Source: Sapria himalayana (lineage: Eukaryota; Streptophyta; Magnoliopsida; Malpighiales; Rafflesiaceae). Taken from it: a stretch of 64,000 nt of DNA. Location of the stretch: NCBI GenBank assembly GCA_029783825.1, contig JAREIK010010171.1:59904-123903 (forward strand), in the 5' to 3' direction. Below, piece by piece: positions 1-12,917 of this stretch. The notes beneath the pieces are model-generated. The model searched no databases and had not been told where the DNA came from. It saw nothing but the letters and a program-made list of their open reading frames with translations. The first letter of the stretch is position 1, and each line of letters opens with the position of its first letter. Both the position numbers and the translations under genes were made by a program.

Positions 1-959
1 AACCTGCTGGAGAATCTGTAGGCTCAGCTATGTCTAGCCCATAGAGTTATTAGTAGCGGGGGGGGGGGGGGGGGGGGGACATTATTCATGTTATCTATAA
101 GTGATTATCACTACCTAGATCTCTTTTCGCTGCATACAATCCTCACGATCAACTAAACTAATTTTGAAATATTGTTGAATTAGAATAAGTTGGTTTACCT
201 TTTATTAATCACCACCAAATAATTTGTACAAACTAAAAAGATATGCAGACTTCTGTCTGTATGATATATTTTTATGATGATGTAAGTTCAATTCAAGAAT
301 TTAATAACTATTATCTACCATATAATGATGGAAGTTCAACTATGAATGGTGAGCTCTTGAAGAACATCATGCCATATAAGGTGAAATCATTTGGAAATGC
401 CTTAAGTAGAAAAAGCAGTGGGTCATTATTAATTTTTAATCATCTTGTTACTTCTTTTCTGATTTTATTTCTTATAGATGTGGATTCTTCACAGCCATGG
501 GTATTGTTCCACTATTTGAAGTTATTTTTGTGTTGTTATCTCTTTGTGGTACTCATTTGTGGAGCATCATAACTACAAAATTGTATACCGATGCTATGCA
601 TCTTTATTTATCCTGGTTGGCATTGACAACGATGATGTAAGTTCCTATCGCATCTACAAAGTTGTATTTCAAGTTGAGCCGGATCAATTTATTTTGATTT
701 TTTGTTTTTTGTTTTTTTTTGCTATTAAATGAGCAACGATATTAGTGACTACAATCATAAATGTTGCAGAATGAGCTTGCGGTTTAGAATTCAAACATCT
801 ATTAGTTGAAACAATGGATCATCATTTTGTGAATGTGGTAGTGTTGAACTACAACACAATGAACTTATCTACCTCATCTTTCAATTCTTCAAATGAAGTA
901 ATTTAATTTAGTTTTTTTAATTATGATTTCTTAATAGTCAATGTGAGTTTAACATCATG
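1..959. other. Unassigned left flank
   Basis: No gene, RNA or transposon domain is recognised here. Open frames at 243-572 and 544-732 have no recognisable motif and look like chance openings in AT-rich DNA. A short motif, gatgatgtaagttc, occurs at about 276 and again near 630, which could be a small old duplication. A run of about 21 G lies at 58-78. Confidence 0.5.
58..78. repeat. Poly-G homopolymer
   Basis: An uninterrupted run of about 21 G in otherwise AT-rich sequence. It may be a real homopolymer or a base-calling artefact; its length should not be trusted. Confidence 0.8.
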
Positions 960-1231
960 CACCACAAGAAAAATCCCAGATATCTAGGGGAAATTCCCTA
1001 GAAAAAGGGGGTTTTCCATCGCTAAAGTAGATATAATAATGGATTAATAATGGAACCTTTCCTAATCAAAAGTGCTTGTCGGAAAAATTAATCAGTACTA
1101 TATTCCATAGCAAAATTAACGAAGGAAATTTCTAAAGCAAAATTAGCGAGAGAAAATTCCCTAGCTAAATTAGCAGGAAAATTTTCGTAGCTAAATTAGT
1201 GAGGGAAAATCCCTAGCTATTTTCATTCCAA
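960..1231 (+). repeat. Left terminal and subterminal region of the CACTA element
   Basis: Starts CACCACAAG and contains repeated short motifs of the form TTCCCTAGCTAAATTAG and AAATTAGCGAG. Such subterminal repeats are where the TNPA-type protein binds in En/Spm elements. The inner edge matches the right end in inverted orientation around TCCCTAGCTATTTTC. Confidence 0.75.
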
Positions 1232-3154
1232 ATTTATTTTCACATTTTTAATTTTTTACATAGAATTTAATTACATATTTTTTTAATTTTTATATTAAAT
1301 TTAATAAAATATAAACTATAAACCAATATTTATAATTAATAAAAAATAAAATCAGTTAATAAAATATATTGATACAATATGTTACATATTTAAAACAGAA
1401 ACATAACAAATCTTGATTACATCTTATTCTTCATCGATGTATCTAATGACAGTGCATACAGTATAATCTGTCTATGAAATTAATGTTGCTTTCTTTTCCC
1501 CAGCTCCTCAAAATATGCATACTACTCTAGCACCTGAGCATATCCCTCCATGGCCATTTGCATTGCTTCCTTTAGTTATAGTTTACATTTCCTCTCCCCC
1601 TCCAACTCCTTCCTTGTATCTACAATTTTCCTTTTTGTATCTATCTGCACTTCCAACCTCACTTTTTTTTAACATTGCAATCAGTTGCATGTATCTATAC
1701 TTGCTCATGTGTGTGTGTGCTTGTGTGTGTGTGTGTAAACATAGACACATGTACTTTCATTCAAATACACATACCATCAAAGGCAACATAAGGAAATATT
1801 TTAGGGCTTAAAAAACACACATATAGGTCTCTCAGGCATGGTAAACATCTTCTAGTTCTTTGTCCTCTAGTACTCCATGTAGATAGAGAATATTGTTACA
1901 CCTGCATATGGAGCATAACATACTACATTTACAAACCAATAAAGAACACAACACAATCTCGCTGATAAATAGATAAACTAGAGCATACCACATTAACTGC
2001 CATTTGTAAGAAATTTCACACAACGAGATAACCATAAGCTTATTTTAAAATTCCGAATCAAGATTTCTCCAAGATTTCCAGTGAACTGCCCATCAACATA
2101 TTCTTCTATGTTTCCCAGCTTCATGCATCAGTCCAGGGTTAATTATAAGAAAGTTAAAAAGTGCCAAACAAAAGGGAAATGGAAGGTGAAATGACAACAT
2201 ATTCTTCTATGTTTCCCTGTCAAGTTGTTAAGAAAAGGCTTGGGATGAATGGGGATGGTGACAATGATTCTATATATAGAAAAATCACAAAAAAAATTTA
2301 TTAATAATAATGACATTATTATTTACTGCTTGAATAATAACCAACATATTAGTAAACTAATTATGTAAATAATTTCAAATGCTTTTATTTCATTGTTTTT
2401 ACATGAAAGTCATTAAAATTAGACTTTCTTATCGATTCCGAAACTTTCTTTCATAAGAATGCTTTAGAATCGATCATTTTATTGAAAGAATTTGTAATTA
2501 TAACTAAACACTTATGAGATGGAATAAAACTATGCAAATAAATAAATAACATTGAAACAAGCAAATCAATACTATATATAAAAAAACTACTAAAAGAAAC
2601 ATCATAATTTTTTATTCAACTTATATTTACATATTTATTATACCTCCCATCCACAATCTCAATTACTAACTTAGTACTGTATGCAGAGGATGACACAACA
2701 TTTTATGATGTCGATGGTATTGTAAATGGGGGAACTATCGGTGTAAAAGGTGGTGTAGAAATTGATGATGGATCAAAAGTGTGTGCAGGCAGGATAATGG
2801 GTGGTGGGATTATATCTAATAAAGGTGATGGTAAAGGTGTCAAAGATGATGATGATGATGGAGATGGAGATGGTGATTGTGATGTTGAAGTCTAGATATT
2901 GTAGGTATGACATTGTACTAAATTTGCAACAGGATGTAAAATACAAGATGAATTTCATCCATTTCTACATCAACATCCACCTCCACCATGACCACGTCCT
3001 TTAAGTGCCATCAACTATACAAAAAATAAAAACATAGAATAAATAATAGAGATATGATGAACAACCATGCATGTTAGAATAATACACACCAATAGATTTC
3101 AACAAAATATAAAAAGTCTTTGATAGTATAATATTATAAAATAATCATAACAAT
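1232..3154. other. CACTA interior without recognised gene
   Basis: Lies downstream of the transposase pseudogene, where En/Spm elements often carry the second gene (TNPA-like), but I recognise no exon of it. A (TG)n microsatellite sits at 1709-1736. A Gly/Asp-rich opening at about 2686-2895 on the plus strand ends in a (GAT)n/(GGAGAT)n stretch and looks like simple-sequence coding by chance. Confidence 0.4.
1709..1736. repeat. (TG)n microsatellite
   Basis: Imperfect GT dinucleotide run, interrupted once by CTT in the middle. Confidence 0.85.
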
Positions 3155-6100
3155 TTAATTATCGGCATCACTGTCATCCTCCAATGGATCTTCTGTCATT
3201 CTGTCTGATTCTGATGGAAGCTCCAACTCATCTTCAGATAGAAATTGTTCATCTTCAATTTCTATTAGGCCACTATTTTAGTCACATAAATTTATAGGAT
3301 CTTCATCTACATTCATAGGCACAATATTATTAATGTCATCTTATTGGAATGCCGGTGAAATATCTATGCTTGCACTTCTTTCTTGAAATGTTGGTACTTT
3401 AAAATTTGATCGAACATTAATTTTGCAAATCACGCACTAGTCTTTCTTATCATGAGATAAACATAAATATGTACTATAATATACTTGAGCGGCTTGAACT
3501 ACCATAATAAATGGCACATATCGATTATATCTATGTTTATGGGTAAAATCAACTAGTTTATAATCCGAATGAATCTTTGTACCCATATTTCATGTAGGAT
3601 CAAACCACTCACACTTTAATAATACAATCCTATTATTTTCAAGTCTAGAATACTCCAACTCAATAACTTATGTGAGTTGACCAAGTTAATAAATCTCATA
3701 TGCACTATAAATTGATCCATTAATACATACACCACTATTCATTGTTGCTTTAGAAGAACCATGCATAATTGTGTGAAATTTATATCCATTGAAAAAATAC
3801 CCAGGATAGGTTGTCACATATATAAATGGGCATTTACTTAGATTCTGAATGAAAATATTGGAATTTCTATTTGAAGGATCATTTGCATGTTGCATAAATT
3901 ATATAAATGATGTTAAAAACTAAAAAATACTAATAAATTAAATAATTCAAAAATTTAAACTTATTAATTCTCACATTGTTTTTGAACCAATTCAGAAATT
4001 CTTTTTCTAGCATACAATCATCCTCATGGCTGGAAATTGTTGGTTGCATTTTTTTAATTGCTCAACATAAATACTACACAAATATAAACAGAGGAAGAAA
4101 AATGCAAATAAATTTTAACTATGATTAAACCTACAACCATTTTGTGTATAGATACTCAATATATGGTGCAACCTTCTAACAATTAAGTAACACGTAGCTC
4201 TAGGTTGCTTTGTACTCTTCATTTGTCATACATATTTTATTTGCTCTTCCAAATACTCTTACAGGGTGCTTGAAGATAGATAACTTGTCCACAAGATCAT
4301 TTTCTAGCAGCACATGACATTCATCAATTCGAGACACATTTCTATTCTTTGTATCGACATGATCCTCAAAATAATAAGAACAAAAAGATGATGCTTATTC
4401 TACTAAATATGCATTGCAAAATAAACTTTCAACTTTTTCCTTGTTTCTAACATTCAATTTCAACGTATGAAGATGCCAACAATAAAAATGTTAGGTTTCA
4501 ATTATATTAAACTACAATATTACTTTATATTTGAAATAATAAAACATAGCTACTTATATGTATTTACCTTTCAAAAGGATAAATCCACCTGTATTGTACT
4601 AGCCCTGCTATCCTGGCTTCATATGCCAAATGAATCTAAAAATGCTCCACTGAGTCAAAGAAGCTCTGTGGGAATATTTGTTCAAGCTTACAAAGAATAA
4701 GTGGTATGCCATTCTCCAGCCTCACCATGTTATCTATTTTGATAGTGGTTGTGGTAAGCTATTTGAAGAACAAACTAAATTCTGTAAGGACCTTCCAAAC
4801 ACAAATGGTAAGTGATTCACGGAATACAATTATTATTAATCTTTTCATAAATTCATGATAGTTATGGCTTTTCATTCCAAATAACTTAAGATTCTTCATA
4901 TCCACACATCTACCCATATTTGACACATATCCATCATAAAATTTCAAAATTTTAAGACATTCACATAATACCTTTCTTGCCTATTATCAAGTGTGTAACA
5001 AGCTTTAAAGAATTTTCATGTTGCCTCATTCAGTTTAAATCAGGATGTTGACATTAATCATTTAGCTCTTCTCTTGATTTTAAAGTATCTTTTGTTTTTC
5101 CATCTACATTAAGGATAATATTGAAAATATTATCAAACATATTTTTTAAATATGCATTACATCAAAGTTATTACGAATTAAATTGGACTTCCAATAGGGC
5201 ATGTCCCAAAATATATCCCATTTCCTCCATCCAAATATTTTGCTTATTGGTCCATTATTTTCAATAGCATCCTTTTCAGTTAGCTTCTCCATACCTAAAC
5301 TTTGAATCTTTCCCAAAATATCATCTTCAGAATAAATAGCTTGTGTAACTGTTATCACTAATGTATTTTTTCGAAATGCATTTCTATTTCTGGGAATGAA
5401 TGATTCATAGGTAGAAAATTATGATGATTATCAAACCATGACTATTTACCACTGAATTTGAGAGTAAATGCATCGACATTTTCATGCAATACGGGCATGC
5501 AAATTGTCTTGCAATACTTCAACCAGACAACATTTTATATGTAGGAAAGTCACTTACTATTCACATAAGGGCTGCCCACATAATAAAATTTTTCTTCTTT
5601 GAGATTTTATTTGTATTCACTCCAACATTCCACAAATAATTTAACACTACTATAAGAACCTATAAGATAACACTAGCATGTATTTAAAATTTTTGGCCCT
5701 TGAACCAATATTGTCAAAAACATATATTACTCCTTCATACACAACCTTGGAGGTAAATTATAAGGTATCTCTATCATTGGCCATGTTGAATACTATTGTC
5801 CAGATTGGCCAAATGGCTGAAATCAATCAGTGTAGAGACTTAATCTCACATTTCGACTTTTAGCAGGAAAATCTTTATGTATATGAGTAGAATACTTTCA
5901 AGAAAGTGAATCTAATGGAAGAAACATCATCCCTTCTTCAATCCCATGTTCAGAATGTCACCTTATATTTTTTTCTTTAGCATTTGATGCATATACTCTC
6001 TATAATTGAAAAATTAAAAGAAAGTAATAAATCTTCTTAAATGCAACTTTCATCTTTTGTCAGATATCTACAACACAATGTGTCTTCTTAAACCAAAGAT

Positions 6101-6851
6101 GATCACAAAACTTACAGCTAATAACATTACTTTGACCACCCCAATATATACATACATCCATTGAAACAACAATCAATTTTTTATACTAGTAGACTCATAC
6201 CTCATACTAACTTCTCAGTGTTGTAAAAGTTGTTAGTGACCAAATTATATTCCAAAACAATTGACTTTATTAGTTATGTCACCTGATCAAATAATTTCTC
6301 AAACATATGATTATGTAATTTCTCATACCTCGTACTAATTTCATGCTCATAATGTACTTTATTAGTTATGCTCGTGCGAATGTGTTTTATAGCCATGCCA
6401 CAACTCATTATTTATAGCTTTAAGTATTTAATGAAATTTCTAAGCTTTAGGTTTTGGTGGTTCATTCATATAATACAAATTAAAGTCAGCACTAGTAGCT
6501 TCCATGACCATTCTATGGTATGTGTATGATGCTTCTTCACCACATGCAAATAATTCAGTACCCTCATTTTGATCAATGATCAGAGTGATTGTACTTTCAC
6601 CATAATAAATCCAAACAAAAGAAATTTGGTACAAAGCCATATTTAGCCAAATGATATCATAGAGTGTTTACATCACGAAATCGGATATTCTAACACTTGT
6701 GGTTCTTACATGGACACTTAATTTTTTCTCCATCCATCCATCTGGATTGACTACCCACAAAGTTGATGAAAGTTTCAAGCCTACTCAAAAAAAAGTGATT
6801 CAAAATTCCAATCATAAACCTTTTGTACATCCACTGATGATCTGAACTCAT
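3155..6851 (-). pseudogene. TNPD-type transposase of the CACTA element, decayed
   Basis: The catalytic transposase of En/Spm elements (Transposase_21-like with an N-terminal Transpos_assoc-like part), which cuts the element ends in the nucleus. Reading right to left on the minus strand, family landmarks appear in the expected order. These are a start ATG at 6851 with MSSDHQWMYKRF; a cysteine motif CPCKNHKC near 6700; SRNVRL and YNLPP around 5860-5745; FACPYC near 5490; PYWKSNLIRNNFDVMHI near 5150-5215; FGMKSHNYHEFMKRLI near 4840-4890; RYNRYVPFI near 3520; and an acidic tail SEDELELPSESD before a TAA at 3155-3157. The motifs lie in several frames separated by stops and small indels, and some joins could be introns. 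The longest openings are only about 60-70 codons (5146-5358, 4759-4947, 3686-3895, 6440-6640), so the gene is dead. Motif matches are from memory of the family, not a search. Confidence 0.82.
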
Positions 6852-8319
6852 TTTTCCTATTCTATTTGCAAAGAATAATGCTCAATTATTATTTTGAATG
6901 AAACATATAATTACTTCAAAATATACTAATAATTAAAAAAAATTACTTACAAATGTATATTTAAATATTAAATATTGTAAATATCGAGGTAATACATTTG
7001 TAGAATCTGCTTTAATAAATAAAGCACTTTTTAGCAGGGTAAAGATTAATAGATATCATGCTATTACTAGATGAATGGAGTAAAATATCTGAATGGACAA
7101 GAAAGTAAAGCAAAAAGAAATAAATTGAAATTTTGAAGGAGTAAGCTTCTCACTTCTCAATGAAGATAAAATAGCACAATTTTTATTATGATTCAACTCA
7201 ATCTTTGAATATTAAAATAAAAAAAAAGAATAAATTAATGGAATGGAGATCCAATTCCAAGAACTTTAGCAAATGAATTAATGAAGAATTCAGACATGAA
7301 TGAAAACATAGTTGGAATTGAAAATATATCATACAAAGTATTCAACTAGAAAACATAGATGTGAAGAAAGCTACAATAATAGATTTCTAGCCTTACAAAT
7401 TTAAACTAATCAGAGATATAAATAATTATAGACATTAACACTATAATTATTTTGTGGAAAACTACAATCAAAAGATAGTTTGCTTAAGAAAACATACATA
7501 CACCTCAATTAATACATAATCAATACGAAAAATGGGAAATTATTAATTTCACAAAATTAAAGATATAACCATCACTTATATACTAGTAATTAATGATTTT
7601 AAAACTTGTAATAATTTACTACGAACATCTAGATTAATATTGTGTGCATGAGGAGGATCTTCATTCATTTATATTATTGTGATAATAACTTCACTTTACA
7701 CAATATTATTTTGACACAAATATCTATTATATAATTTCAATGGAAAATTCAATATATGGTAATAGTTAAGCTAAAAAAAGAATTTTGTAATAACAAACAG
7801 CAAAATCAAAACACACCCTTAGCAAATGCAATGGTCTTGAGGACAATCGCAATAAAAATGTTTAATGTAAATTAATTTTAATTTGAGACTATAAAATAAA
7901 AATGATAAAATAATATTTTTGTTGTATTCCAATGCTTTGCAATATTTTTTAAATAAGCATATGATAATATTTTAACAACTCTCATTTATTAGTTATAATG
8001 TGTATTAAAACTCAAAATTCAATTAGAACAACAAAAACAAAGTGTTTTGATGCATTCTGAAGATATACAAATGTATTCCATATATATTTATGATTTATAT
8101 TTAATTTTATTTATTAAACATTTTTGAAAAATATAACAAATTTTTAATATGAATAAATCGGTAAAATTAAAATTCAATGAAGTTCAATGATGCTTGATTT
8201 GTTTATTAATATTCATGTCTCTATTTTTTTTCAATGAATTTAAATGAGCTTGAATATTAATCGATATTTTTTAACATTATTCCATGTGTTCAATAAAATA
8301 TATATACCTACACACAAAA

Positions 8320-8323
<4 letters not shown>
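6852..8323. other. AT-rich CACTA interior, nothing recognised
   Basis: This stretch lies upstream of the transposase start on its coding strand, so it may include the old transposase promoter and 5' leader. I see no open frame, repeat array or known motif beyond general A+T richness. Confidence 0.4.
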
Positions 8324-8358
<35 letters not shown>

Positions 8359-8369
8359 ACATCAATTAA

Positions 8370-8431
<62 letters not shown>
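8324..8431. repeat. Compound (TA)n-(CA)n-(TA)n microsatellite
   Basis: An AT run at 8324-8353, a short spacer, then (AC)n at about 8371-8414 running directly into (TA)n to 8431. Confidence 0.9.
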
Positions 8432-8554
8432 TGACACATCAAAAACAAAAGGCTCGATACATTAAATCTTGAGATAAAAGTGAGCCTCCTTGGAGGTTGT
8501 AAGTTCAAACTCCATGATCTACAAAAATATTATCAGGATAAGAAATAATGCCAC

Positions 8555-10166
8555 ATTTAGTTATATTTAATTATATAGAGCTTTATATACTTATACAAAT
8601 AATTATAAATAGTTATACACATATAGTTAAACATAATGTCGTATGTTTGTTATACATGTAATTATAAATATAGTTACATGTGGTTATACACGTAGTTACA
8701 AATATAGTTAAACTTATATTTATACATGTAGGTATTTTTAATCGTTCATATAATTTTATATATTTATACATATAGTAATCTATAGGTATAGATATAGTAA
8801 AATACATTTTTAAATACTAATATATAAAAATGTATATTAAATATATGTTATTAATTATATATTTAAATATAGTTATGTATAATTTTTTTATAGTTATACA
8901 TGTAGTAAAATACAATTATTTATTGTTATATGTTTTTATACCTATAGTATATATAATTAAAAATAGAGTTATATATAGTTAAACATATAGTTGTATATAG
9001 GTATATTCATACAAGTAGTTATAATTAGTTATACATAAATGTATGCAAAATTATAAACAAATATATAAAATTACATATATTTATATATATATGTATACAT
9101 AGTTACAAATATAGTTTTATTTAATTATATAGAGTGTTACATAGTTATACTAATATTTATATATAGTTATAGACATGTAGTTAAACATAAGTTGTATGTC
9201 ATTATACATGTAATTATAAATATAGTTACATGTGGTTATTCATATAATTATACATATATTTAAAATGTAGGTATATATATTTTTTAATATACTTTTAAAT
9301 GTATACATATAGTTATCTATAGGTATAGATATAGTAAAATACATTTTATATACAAATATTTAAAAATGTATAATAAATATATGTTCATAATTATATATTT
9401 AAATATAGTTATGTATAATGTTTTTCTAGTTATACATGTAGTCAAAGACAATTATTTATAGTTATATGTTATTATACCTATAGTATATATAGTTAAAATA
9501 GAGTTATATATAGTTAAACATATAGTTATATATAGAAATATTCATACAAGTAGTTATAAGTAGTTATACATAAATGTATATAATGTTATAAACAAATATA
9601 TAAATTTACATATATTTATATATATGTATACATAGTTACAAATATAGTTATATTTAATTATATGGAGTGTTACATAGTTATAGAAATATTTATATATAGT
9701 TATACACATGTAGTTAAACATAATATTTTATGTTATTATACAATCTAATTATAAATATAGTTACATGTGGTCATACATATAGTTACACATATAGTTATAT
9801 ATATATATATATATATATTTATACATGTAGGTATATATATTTTTTCATATAATTTTATATATGTATACATATAATTATATATAGATATAGATATAGTAGA
9901 ATACATTTTTATATATGAATATATAAAAATGTATATTAAATATATGTTGTTATTTATATTTTTAAATATAGTTATGTATAATATTTTTATAGTTATACAT
10001 GTAGTCAAAGACAATTATTTATAGTTAAATGTTCTTATACCTATGGTATATATAATCAAAAATAGAGTTATATATAGTTAAACATATAGTTGTATATAGA
10101 TATATTCATACAAGTAGTTATAAGTACTTATACATAAATGTATGCAAAGTTATAAAAAAATAAATA

Positions 10167-10210
<44 letters not shown>

Positions 10211-11815
10211 ACATAGTTACAAATATAGTTTTATTTAATTATATAAAGTGTTACATAGTTATACAAATATTTATATATAGTTTTACACATGTACTGGTGG
10301 GCAATTGAGCTTCCACGGTAGTAAGATTAAGATACAGAAACAATAGAAATAATAGAAAACAAGCAATATATATATCCAATCCAGCAACCATCCACGACTG
10401 AATCAAAAAAACGGAAAATAAACACCAAAAATAACGTGGTTCGCTAGTCACTTAGTACGACTAGCTATATCCACCAGAAAATGCTTATGCGTTACAGATT
10501 AAACCAATAGAAATTGTCTTACAGTATGCAGCACATAGAATAGTCACAATAAATCACGCAGAGAGAAGAGAGAGAGATGATGAATAGTTCCACGGGTCCA
10601 AAAACAGCCACCCAAAAATAAAATTACAAAACATTTTATATTAAAAATTTTCTCGGTTCATTTAACTGGAGCGGGTCGGATCATGTGACAGGTCAGCCTC
10701 TACTCCAAATATTTTAGCCCGCTGATCAGACGGCGGGACCTCCGTTATTGTGCTGCTGTTGAATCCTCATCCTCTTAATATTTTATTTCCTACACTTACT
10801 TGCAAATATTAAAATAGAAAAAATATTTAGTTATACAAACAAATTACATATACAATATGTAGTTAAACATAATGTTGTATGTTGTTATACATGTAATTAT
10901 AAATATAGTTACATATGGTTATACATATAGTTACAAATATAGTTATACTTATATTTAAACATGTAAGTATATATATTTTTTCATATAATTATATATATAT
11001 ATATATATATACATATAGTTATCTATAGGTATAGATATAGTAAAATACATTTTTATATACTAATATATAAAAATATATATTAAATAAATGTTAAATATAT
11101 TTTTAAATATAGTCATGTATAATATTTTTATAGTTATACATGTAGTCAAAGACAATTATTTATAGTTATATGCTTTTATACCTATAGTATATCTTGTTAA
11201 AAATAGAGTTATATAGAGCTAAACATATAGTTATATATATATGGATATATTCATATAAGTTGTTATAAGTAGTTATAGATAAATGTATACAATGGTATAA
11301 ACAAATATATAGATTTACATATTTGTATACATAGTTACAAATATAGTTATATTTAATTATATATAGTGAACATTGTTATACAAATATTTATATATAGTTA
11401 TACATATATAGTTAAACATAATGTTGTATGTTGTCTAACATGTAATTATAAATATAGTTATATGTGGTTATATATATAGTTAAATATATAATTATACTTA
11501 TATTTATACTTGTAGGTATATATATTTTTATATACTAATATTATAAAATGTATATTAAATATATGTTGTTAATTATATATTTAAATATAGTTATGTATAA
11601 TATTTTTTTAGTTATACATATAGTCAAAGATAATTATTTATGGTTATATGTTCTTATACTTATAGTATATATAGTTAAAAATAGAGTTATATATAGTTAA
11701 ACATATTGTTATATATAGAGATATTAAAACAAGTAGTTAAAAGTAGTTATACATAAATGTATACAAAGTTATAAACAAATATATAGATTTAAATATATGA
11801 ATACATATTTAGACT
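8555..11815. repeat. AT-rich tandem repeat, ~550 bp period, about five copies
   Basis: The landmark aattataaatatagttac recurs at about 8660, 9212, 9747, 10895 and 11444, giving spacings of 552, 535, 1148 and 549 bp. The long spacing contains the 500 bp insertion at 10295-10794. Each unit is itself built from variants of tatagttatacatatag and holds (TA)n runs of variable length, for example 10170-10206 and 10990-11010. Open frames here, such as minus 8613-8807 and 9745-10014, encode Ile/Tyr/Thr runs from the repeat and are not genes. Confidence 0.82.
10295..10794 (-). mobile_element. Solo-LTR-like insertion, 500 bp, minus strand
   Basis: A block of non-repetitive sequence breaks the ~550 bp repeat. 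Read on the minus strand it starts TGTAGGAAATAAAATATTAA and ends GCCCACCA, so it has the TG...CA ends of an LTR and is exactly 500 bp between them. The flanking 5-mers on the plus strand are tgtac (left) and cttac (right), only three of five matching, so a target duplication is weak. No coding sequence is present. A copia LTR is possible, but an unrelated insertion cannot be excluded. Confidence 0.42.
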
Positions 11816-12654
11816 TTTTTTTGAAGTGATGTTTCATTTGGAAAAGGCACATTTTATGTTGGATGAGAATCTCATGAATGGTGCATTATGGAGATGAACA
11901 AGTCTAACATCCTTAACCCAATCCACCTGATGGAGAAATCATCGTTATAATGTTTTACATGTTTTATGCAAACTAATGTACTCTTTCTATTCATTTTCGT
12001 GCATATAATGGATGAATATCATGTGTTCATGGGCTTCTTTTTATGTTTCATTCAACTTTAATTTATAATAAATGATAAAAATAGGTTATGAATAATGATT
12101 TTTCTTGCTCCCATATTTCATAACACTTTCCTAAGCAATTCTTCCATGGAATAAGTTTACACCTTTGATAATTCTCCTATTTTTTATAGTTTTTACCCTT
12201 AGGCTCTTTTATGGTTTGAATAGCAGGCTTAATAATGACTTCTATTAACTAACTTTTCACTATTTCTTTTATGGTTTGAATAGCAGGTTTGAATAGCAGG
12301 CATAATTCTCCTATTAGGCTCTTTTATAGTTTTTATTTAATTTTCTTAAAGTTCTAGTGGTATGGGTCTTTGATATCATGTTAGAAACTAAAAATGAAAT
12401 AATGCAACTTTATTAACCATGATGCGTGAATAAATATAACCTATGAGATTGGAGCACCCTAAACACTATGAGTAGCTCATTGACTGAACTATATACAAAC
12501 TAGAAACATATCTCAACAAAAAAAACATAATCATATATTATTTTTTTTTCATGATAACTGCTAGGTTAACGCACAATACTAAAATATCTTCTTTATTCTT
12601 ACAAAAAATTGTAGCTACTAATTGTTGTTTGGACCATTTCTGCATCTATTATAG
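11816..12654. other. CACTA interior, no gene; short direct repeats
   Basis: No coding domain is recognised. Variants of cttttatggtttgaatagcagg occur near 12206 and 12266, with a partial copy at about 12288, and attctcctatt occurs near 12170 and 12304, which indicates small local duplications. The last ~50 bases lead into a splice acceptor at 12653-12654 and may be captured intron. Confidence 0.45.
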
Positions 12655-12917
12655 ATGACTCTACTTTCAAGAATACATCATAGAAAATTAGTGCGATTCA
12701 TTGGATATTTTCACGAGGGAGGCAGTATGCTTGTTTATGAATTCATGCACATTGGAACATTGAAGGAGCATATTTATGGTAACTCAAATCTTATATAAAC
12801 TACAATGATATCAACTGAGGCAGTCATTAATGCATGTAACGTTGATAGGCAAATTCACAAATAGAGAAAGTATCAATTGGATCAAGCGGCTCGAGATTAT
12901 AGAAGATGCGGCAAAAG
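12655..12917 (+). pseudogene. Captured fragment of an LRR receptor-like kinase gene (two exons, one intron)
   Basis: Exon one, 12655-12778, follows an AG acceptor and translates without a stop to motifs LLSRIHHRKLVRFIGY and SMLVYEFMH...GTLKEHIYG. These are the subdomain IV-V region of plant leucine-rich-repeat receptor-like kinases. A 70 bp intron at 12779-12848 starts GTAACT and ends GATAG. Exon two, 12849-12917, continues in the same frame with INWIKRLEIIEDAAKG and ends at another GT donor (12918). The splice phase works at the join (TAT G / GC). The ATP-binding loop, catalytic loop and activation loop are absent, so the fragment cannot be a kinase. It most resembles the At2g37050-type kinases, judged from memory. 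Its position inside CACTA ends indicates capture of host gene DNA by the transposon. Confidence 0.8.

Noticed and set aside
2686..2895. Gly/Asp-rich plus-strand frame ending in Asp runs
   Set aside because: It has no good start, and its end is a GAT/GGAGAT simple repeat; no family resemblance was seen.
8324..8431. Regular short repeats as a CRISPR array
   Set aside because: Dinucleotide runs without spacers in a plant genome; no array structure or cas genes.
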